The notes under the pieces: model-generated
The model's database searches: none
What the model was told of the DNA's origin: nothing
The model's input: the letters and a program-made list of their open reading frames with translations, nothing else
Made by a program: the position numbers and the translations under genes
Part shown: positions 6,228 to 9,799 of the stretch, one piece after another
How positions within the stretch are numbered: the stretch's first letter is position 1
Layout of the letters: each line of letters starts with the position of its first letter
NCBI GenBank assembly: GCA_035530955.1
Contig: DATKTT010000015.1
Coordinates: 1-9,799, forward strand
Origin: Williamwhitmania sp035530955
Lineage (GTDB): Bacteria; Bacteroidota; Bacteroidia; Bacteroidales; Williamwhitmaniaceae
Reading direction: 5' to 3'
DNA length: 9,799 nt

Positions 6228-6866
6228 ATGAAAAAAACAATATTTATGATTGTGATAGCCACACTTATTGGCAGCACAATTAACGCTCAAGACAGTGGAA
6301 CAGACACACGTGATGCTCTACATTTTGGTCTCAAAATGGGAGCAAACTATTCAAACGTTTATGACACCAAGGGAGAAGAGTTCAAGGCTGATCCAAAATT
6401 TGGGTTTGTTGCAGGAGTGTTTGTCTCAATTCCCATAGGTACTATTCTTGGAGTGCAACCCGAAATCCTTTTCTCTCAAAAAGGGTTCAAGGCAACAGGT
6501 GTAATTCTAGGCAACAACTATGAATTTACTCGCACAACAAGCTATATTGACATACCCTTACTCATTGCGATTAAACCAACCCCAATGATCACACTACTGG
6601 CTGGTCCACAATACTCTTACCTCATTAAGCGAAATGATAAGTTCACCTCTGGAACTACCACAATTATTCAGGAGCAGGAATTTGAGAATGATAATATCAG
6701 AAAGAACCTCTTCTGTTTTATAGGTGGTTTGGACCTCAACCTCGATCCCATGGTTATTGGGGCAAGAGTTGGTTGGGATATAACCCAGAATAATGGAGAT
6801 GGTAGTTCAGTTACTCCTCAATACAAAAATGTTTGGTATCAAGCAACTATTGGGTTTAGATTCTAA
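6228..6866 (+). CDS. Porin-family outer-membrane beta-barrel protein
   Basis: A 212-aa protein with a textbook signal peptide MKKTIFMIVIATLIGSTINAQ. I therefore prefer ATG 6228 over the in-frame upstream ATG at 6198, which would add MRFNKQKINQ before it. The mature part fits the Bacteroidota 'outer membrane protein beta-barrel' (PorT-like) family: an opening strand HFGLKMGANYSNVY, then a gapped run KFGFVAGVFVSIPIGTILGVQPEILFSQKGFK, SYIDIPLLIAIKPTPMITLLAGPQYSYL, GGLDLNLDPMVIGARVGWDI and a final strand ending in Phe (YQATIGFRF). The terminal aromatic is the usual outer-membrane insertion signal. The number of strands suggests an eight-stranded barrel. Substrate or role is unknown; it may be structural. 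It is not part of an obvious operon. Confidence 0.85.
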   Translation: MKKTIFMIVIATLIGSTINAQDSGTDTRDALHFGLKMGANYSNVYDTKGEEFKADPKFGFVAGVFVSIPIGTILGVQPEILFSQKGFKATGVILGNNYEFTRTTSYIDIPLLIAIKPTPMITLLAGPQYSYLIKRNDKFTSGTTTIIQEQEFENDNIRKNLFCFIGGLDLNLDPMVIGARVGWDITQNNGDGSSVTPQYKNVWYQATIGFRF

Positions 6867-7187
6867 CCTCAATATGCTTTATTATATCGGCAAATCATAG
6901 TCTCCGGTATTCAAAAAATGCATAGATGATGTCACGAGGACGATAAATTGATGTAGAGCAATGGTTAAGGAAACAACCTGGATGAAGATAATATACTATG
7001 TGGGGTTGGTATTGATTTGATTCAACCCTGCATTGGCCATCCAGTAAATCATTTTCTAATTCAAAAAGTGATGAACGGTTTAAAGCTAATAATTTTAGTG
7101 TTCAGCCACTTACTTGTAGAAGTAGCCGACAATAAATCGTCTCTCTTTTAATCATTTTATTATAAACAGTTTAATAAAACAAGAACA
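6867..7187. other. Gene-free spacer with one hairpin
   Basis: No convincing gene is present. A short ATG frame (about 6962-7020, 19 codons, MVKETTWMKIIYYVGLVLI) looks membrane-like but closes at once, and a second frame continues open without a start, so at most this is a decayed gene. The one clear structure is the hairpin at 6998-7033. The last 50 nt before the ytxH-like gene are AT-rich, with no clear promoter match. Confidence 0.4.
6998..7033 (+). other. 11-bp hairpin, possible terminator or structured RNA
   Basis: ATGTGGGGTTG (6998-7008) pairs with CAACCCTGCAT (7023-7033) over 11 positions, two of them G-T wobbles, around a 14-nt loop. No T-run follows. It lies 132 nt after the porin-family gene and 154 nt before the YtxH gene. 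Confidence 0.35.
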
Positions 7188-7460
7188 ATGGACTCAGGAA
7201 AAGTATTTTTAGGTGTGCTAGCAGGGATTACGGCTGGTGCTTTGCTCGGTATTCTATTTGCTCCTGCAAAAGGATCAGAGACCCGGGAAAAAATTGTAAG
7301 AAAGGGAGAAGAAGAAGCCGGTGCTTTACAGGAAAAGTTCGACAAATTCGTTGATAGTATTACAGAGAAATTTGAAAAGATTATGGAAGAGGTTTCAGAA
7401 CTTACCCAAAAAGAAAAAACAAAGTCCGAAGAATCCGAAAAAGAGGTAAAATCACACTAG
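7188..7460 (+). CDS. YtxH-domain protein (gas-vesicle-like stress protein)
   Basis: A 90-aa protein with the YtxH hallmark: a Gly-rich N-terminal membrane segment GVLAGITAGALLGILFAPAKGSETREKI (about residues 9-36) that ends in the conserved LFAPxxGxxxR motif. A long, highly charged amphipathic helix follows (about 37-90), rich in Glu and Lys and probably coiled-coil. The usual picture is a single-pass membrane anchor with a cytoplasmic helical tail. Family members are often stress-induced and cluster with CsbD, holin-like and AI-2E-like genes in Bacteroidota, as here. The function is not established. ATG 7188 is preceded by AT-rich sequence without a Shine-Dalgarno. The REP-like pair separates it from the next genes, so it may be transcribed alone. 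Confidence 0.88.
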   Translation: MDSGKVFLGVLAGITAGALLGILFAPAKGSETREKIVRKGEEEAGALQEKFDKFVDSITEKFEKIMEEVSELTQKEKTKSEESEKEVKSH

Positions 7461-7519
7461 GATTAAAACTTTCTTCGGATAGCATTGATTTTGACTCGAA
7501 TATTAGGTTTTAATGGTAT

Positions 7520-7613
7520 CCCTGTCAGGGTTTTATGTAAAAATAGAAAAGCAGATAATTAAGTTTAATAAGGTTAAGTTAGGTTTAGTAAGGCAAGTTT
7601 GACCCTGACAGGG
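7520..7613. repeat. Solo inverted pair of REP-like palindromes
   Basis: CCCTGTCAGGG at 7520-7530 and CCCTGACAGGG at 7603-7613 form an inverted pair around a 72-nt spacer. The arms are identical to the pair beside the RAYT gene at 1813-1893, but the spacer is unrelated. No transposase is next to it, so it is a non-autonomous BIME-like unit presumably mobilised by a RAYT (inference). The spacer contains short AGGTT/AAGTT-type direct repeats. As a hairpin it may also end the ytxH transcript. Confidence 0.78.
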
Positions 7614-7646
7614 TTTTTAGGATGTTAAACGATATAAGCACAAGCA

Positions 7647-7796
7647 ATGGATAAAGTATTAGTTAAAGCCAAGATACCTCTTTCCAATGCAGCACAGCTC
7701 GCCTTCGATTTGTCGTCCAGAATAGAAGGGTGGATACGCACTACCCTCTGGACTCTAGGAGGGTTAAATGCAATAAAATCTAATCATGGAAGATAA
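7647..7796 (+). CDS. Small ORF upstream of holin-like gene (49 aa)
   Basis: ATG 7647 to TAA 7794-7796 encodes 49 residues with no stop, a mixed amphipathic composition and no signal peptide (it begins MDKVLVKAKIPLSNAAQLAF). I do not recognise the family. Its last 11 bases overlap the start of the next gene (ATGGAAGATAA). A nearly identical overlap (ATGGACAATAA) joins two later genes of the run, which favours a real, translationally coupled gene. A GGAGGG at 7758-7763 lies inside it, too far (22 nt) from ATG 7786 for a normal ribosome site. It could instead be a leader peptide for the downstream gene. Confidence 0.45.
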   Translation: MDKVLVKAKIPLSNAAQLAFDLSSRIEGWIRTTLWTLGGLNAIKSNHGR

Positions 7797-8127
7797 AATA
7801 ACGCTAGTAGAAACGTTGCTGGAACGAGCTACTGAATTGGGAAAAACCAGCTTTGAACTGGCCAAACTTAAGGCACTGGACAAAACATCGGATGTGGTAT
7901 CGTCGCTGATTCCACATTTCATTGTATTGCTACTGGTTGCATCTTTCCTGCTCTTTTTCAACTTGGGAGCGGCAATATGGCTAGGCGAAATTTTGGGCGA
8001 AATCTATTGGGGATTCCTTGTGGTCGCCACCTTTTATCTATTTGTGGCATTGGTGATATATTTTTTGTTGCGGAAATGGTTCAGGAGAATAATTGGAAAT
8101 TTTATTGTTAAACAGGTTCTTAAGTAA
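7786..8127 (+). CDS. Holin-like two-helix membrane protein (phage_holin_3_6/DUF1469-like)
   Basis: A 113-aa protein. An N-terminal amphipathic helix (TLVETLLERATELGKTSFEL, about residues 6-25) is followed by a charged stretch, a first membrane segment at about 43-66 (HFIVLLLVASFLLFFNLGAAIWLG) and a second at about 74-94 (WGFLVVATFYLFVALVIYFLL). A basic tail KWFRR..GNFIVKQVL follows. This matches the small holin-like family (PF07332-like) found in many Bacteroidota next to YtxH and AI-2E-like genes. No phage genes are nearby, so lysis is not implied; an envelope or stress role is more likely (inference). It overlaps the 49-aa ORF by 11 nt and is followed 5 nt later by the next gene, so they form an operon. 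Confidence 0.75.
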   Translation: MEDKITLVETLLERATELGKTSFELAKLKALDKTSDVVSSLIPHFIVLLLVASFLLFFNLGAAIWLGEILGEIYWGFLVVATFYLFVALVIYFLLRKWFRRIIGNFIVKQVLK

Positions 8128-8132
8128 CTGTA

Positions 8133-8519
8133 ATGGAAAAAATAACCTCTACTTCCGAACTTAAAATAGCCATTCAACAATTAGAAGGTAAGCAAGCAAT
8201 CGAAGTTCAGCTGCTGAAGGATGAGTTTCATGACATTCTTAACACTACCTTAAAAAGTATACCCACATCACCATATTTGATTGAGAATATTATAAATTCA
8301 GGGGTTGGGTTAGTTACTGGCTATATCTCAAAAAAGTTAATTGTGGGCACGTCAAGTAACAGCATTAGAAAAATTTTAGGTTCAATGTTTCAATTTGGCG
8401 TCACAAATGCAGTAGCTCAGCACTCCGGTGCGTTTAGATCAGTCAGCCATCTCATCTCTAATTTCTTTCTCAACCATAAAATAAAAGAGAAAAAGTGCGA
8501 AAGCCAAGATGGACAATAA
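8133..8519 (+). CDS. Conserved-type unknown protein in YtxH/holin-like operon
   Basis: A 128-aa protein starting 5 nt after the holin-like gene, so surely co-transcribed. Residues 1-35 look like an amphipathic helix (TSELKIAIQQLEGKQAIEVQ and on). A weakly hydrophobic Gly/Ile/Val stretch at about 48-75 (LIENIINSGVGLVTGYISKK) may associate with membrane. The C-terminus is polar and basic (HKIKEKKCES). I recognise no domain, but such proteins are commonly found beside the holin-like gene in Bacteroidota, which supports a functional link. Its last 11 nt overlap the following ORF. Confidence 0.7.
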   Translation: MEKITSTSELKIAIQQLEGKQAIEVQLLKDEFHDILNTTLKSIPTSPYLIENIINSGVGLVTGYISKKLIVGTSSNSIRKILGSMFQFGVTNAVAQHSGAFRSVSHLISNFFLNHKIKEKKCESQDGQ

Positions 8520-8637
8520 ATTAAAATTGCCGTTCTACGCTAAAACAAGCATAATACTTGCAGGGCTTCTTATTGCCCTTACGATGCTTTATCTTGCCCA
8601 AGAAATAATTATTTCGCTGACTCGACCATACGCATAA
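8509..8637 (+). pseudogene. Truncated N-terminus of an AI-2E-family transporter
   Basis: ATG 8509 opens a 42-aa frame that ends at TAA 8635-8637. It reads KLPFYAKTSIILAGLLIALT and then MLYLAQEIIISL, which looks like the first membrane segment of AI-2E (YdiK/PerM-like) transporters, where the next residues are normally a Pro and more helices (IIIPLVFALL-type). Here the sequence diverges after SLTRPYA and stops. Full members are about 340-370 aa with about eight membrane segments. Only 60 nt remain before the convergent kinase gene, so the rest was deleted rather than frameshifted. It overlaps the preceding gene by 11 nt, as an intact last operon member would. It could instead be a genuine 42-aa membrane peptide, but I favour a remnant. 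Confidence 0.6.
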
Positions 8638-8697
8638 ATGCACGAGCCAATTTTCAGCATCATTATTAACCGGAGAGAAGGAAAGACGGGTAAGTCG

Positions 8698-9798
8698 CTA
8701 AAACTTCATCATAAACGTTGCACCTTCACCCTCTTTTGAGGTAGCAGTAAGTGTTCCTCCATGCAGGCGCATTATCTGTCGGGAGAGGCTTAGGCCAATG
8801 CCAGTCCCGTTTTCCTTGGTGGTGAAGAAAGGGGTAAATATTAGGTCCATGTTTTCGGGAGATATGCCCCTACCATTGTCGGAAATGGTGATGTATTTTT
8901 CTGCAGCGTTTTCTCCTGCACAAATTTCAATTTTTCCATTGGGTATATCTATCAGTGCTTCCATTGCATTTTTTGTAAGGTTTAGCAATACCTGAATGAG
9001 CATTTTTTCGTCGCCATTTACCACCAGTTGGCCTGTTGGAGGAGCGGTTTCCATTACAATGTTACTCAACTCTAATAATGGTTTTGCAAGTTCAGCATGG
9101 GTGGTGAGGAGGTGTGCAAGGTTAATCGATTCAAAAACAGGCTGGGGTAGCTGGGTTAGGCTGCGATATTGCTCCACAATGGCATTTAATCCCTTTCCCA
9201 ATTTCTGGATGGTATGCAGACCTTTTAACGTGCTGTCCACCAAATCGGTGGTTACCAGCAGTGGCGAAATGGGTTTCTTATCTGGTTCATACTGGTTAAT
9301 CAACCCCGATGAAATCAAGGTAATGGGACTTACCGAGTTATGAATTTCGTGGCGTAGAACCCTAATAAGCTTTTGCCAGGCATCGAGCTCGGTTTGGTCC
9401 ACCTCGTTTCGGATATCCTGAAACGAAAGCAGCTTAACGTATTCTTCCTCCAGCATAAACTCTGTGGCCTTTACCGCAATTTTTTGTGGGCCATTTGCTG
9501 TAGTGTGGCTCAGCAGCTGCTGCTGTCCAGCCCTTATGCTGCCAATGAGCCGGTAAAGCGAGGGAATTTCAATTTCAATTGAAGAAACGTGGGATATCTC
9601 ATGCATGCAGAAAAGGCGAAGAAACGCTTCGTTGCATAGCAGCACCTTCCCCGATGCTGATATGGCCAATATTCCTGTAGCCGAGTGCTCAATGGTTCGG
9701 CGGAAAAAGATAAAGTCCTTCTCTTTTTCGAATAGCACTCTATTGAAAGCGCTAATAACGTCGTTGAAACTTTGGTGTAGCTTTCGAAAGGTAGGATC
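8698..9798 (-). CDS. PAS-HisKA-HATPase sensor histidine kinase, N-terminus outside window
   Basis: The minus-strand frame is open to the window edge, so the GTG at 9738 is not the real start: 20 further in-frame residues (reading RKLHQSFNDVISAFNR) lie upstream without a stop. They fit the linker after a HAMP or transmembrane part. Numbering from that GTG, a PAS domain covers about 15-110 (GILAISASGKVLLCNEAFLR), the HisKA H-box RVLRHEIHNS has the phospho-accepting His at 130, and the HATPase has N-box NLTKNAMEAL (252-261), G1 DNGRGI (287-292), F-box FTPFFTTKENG (301-311) and G2 GTGIGL (311-316). It ends MKF. It belongs to the NtrY/AtoS-type kinases, usually paired with a sigma-54 response regulator (known of the family); the partner is probably beyond the edge. 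It converges on the truncated transporter with only 60 nt between them. All catalytic boxes look intact. Confidence 0.93.
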   Translation of the reverse strand, partial: DPTFRKLHQSFNDVISAFNRVLFEKEKDFIFFRRTIEHSATGILAISASGKVLLCNEAFLRLFCMHEISHVSSIEIEIPSLYRLIGSIRAGQQQLLSHTTANGPQKIAVKATEFMLEEEYVKLLSFQDIRNEVDQTELDAWQKLIRVLRHEIHNSVSPITLISSGLINQYEPDKKPISPLLVTTDLVDSTLKGLHTIQKLGKGLNAIVEQYRSLTQLPQPVFESINLAHLLTTHAELAKPLLELSNIVMETAPPTGQLVVNGDEKMLIQVLLNLTKNAMEALIDIPNGKIEICAGENAAEKYITISDNGRGISPENMDLIFTPFFTTKENGTGIGLSLSRQIMRLHGGTLTATSKEGEGATFMMKF

Positions 9799-9799
9799 G

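Noticed and set aside
6962..7154. Possible frameshifted small membrane gene
   Set aside because: A 19-codon start frame and a longer startless frame are not enough; no recognisable family.
7520..7613. CRISPR-like repeat
   Set aside because: Only two inverted 11-mers around one spacer; this is a REP-like pair, not direct repeats.
7786..8127. Prophage lysis gene (holin)
   Set aside because: No endolysin or other phage genes nearby; the holin-like family is common outside prophages.
8996..9343. 115-aa plus-strand frame within the kinase gene
   Set aside because: Antisense shadow of a kinase whose motifs are unambiguous.

Overview
The window looks like a chromosomal segment of a Bacteroidota bacterium, probably Bacteroidales-like; this is an inference from gene content. 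It is moderately AT-rich, most genes lack a Shine-Dalgarno sequence, and it carries typical envelope and stress families of the phylum: a porin-family beta-barrel, a POTRA-plus-barrel outer-membrane protein, a WxxGxW lipoprotein, and CsbD, YtxH and holin-like proteins. One promoter candidate resembles the Bacteroidota -7 element (TAnnTTTG).

Bases 1-2800 are an accessory-looking stretch of small, same-strand, poorly recognised genes: the tail of an unknown protein, a secreted lipocalin-like protein and a three-helix membrane protein. They are separated by diverged copies of intergenic repeats. A short structured element with core near AACGAACGCTCGGGC lies just 3' of each gene, and a 54-nt repeat lies between it and the next gene in two cases. 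This stretch ends with a REP-associated tyrosine transposase (RAYT) that is frameshifted by a 7-bp tandem duplication. An inverted pair of REP-like palindromes (CCCTGTCAGGG / CCCTGACAGGG) sits upstream of it; a second pair, without a transposase, occurs at 7520-7613.

Bases 2800-6870 hold an envelope and stress group: a CsbD-like protein, a 618-aa Omp85-like outer-membrane protein, a WxxGxW lipoprotein, a doubtful 56-aa ORF and a porin-family barrel. The CsbD and WxxGxW genes share an upstream module: four identical blocks (9, 6, 10 and 7 nt) at exactly the same spacing, about 35 nt before each start codon. I read this as a common promoter/operator, so the two genes are probably co-regulated.

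Bases 7188-8637 form a YtxH / small ORF / holin-like / unknown / AI-2E-transporter-like run. The last member is cut to 42 codons. Two junctions in this run use nearly the same 11-nt start-stop overlap. The right end (8698 to the edge, minus strand) is a PAS-HisKA-HATPase histidine kinase whose N-terminus lies outside the window.

No rRNA, tRNA, CRISPR array, integrase or phage structural gene is visible.
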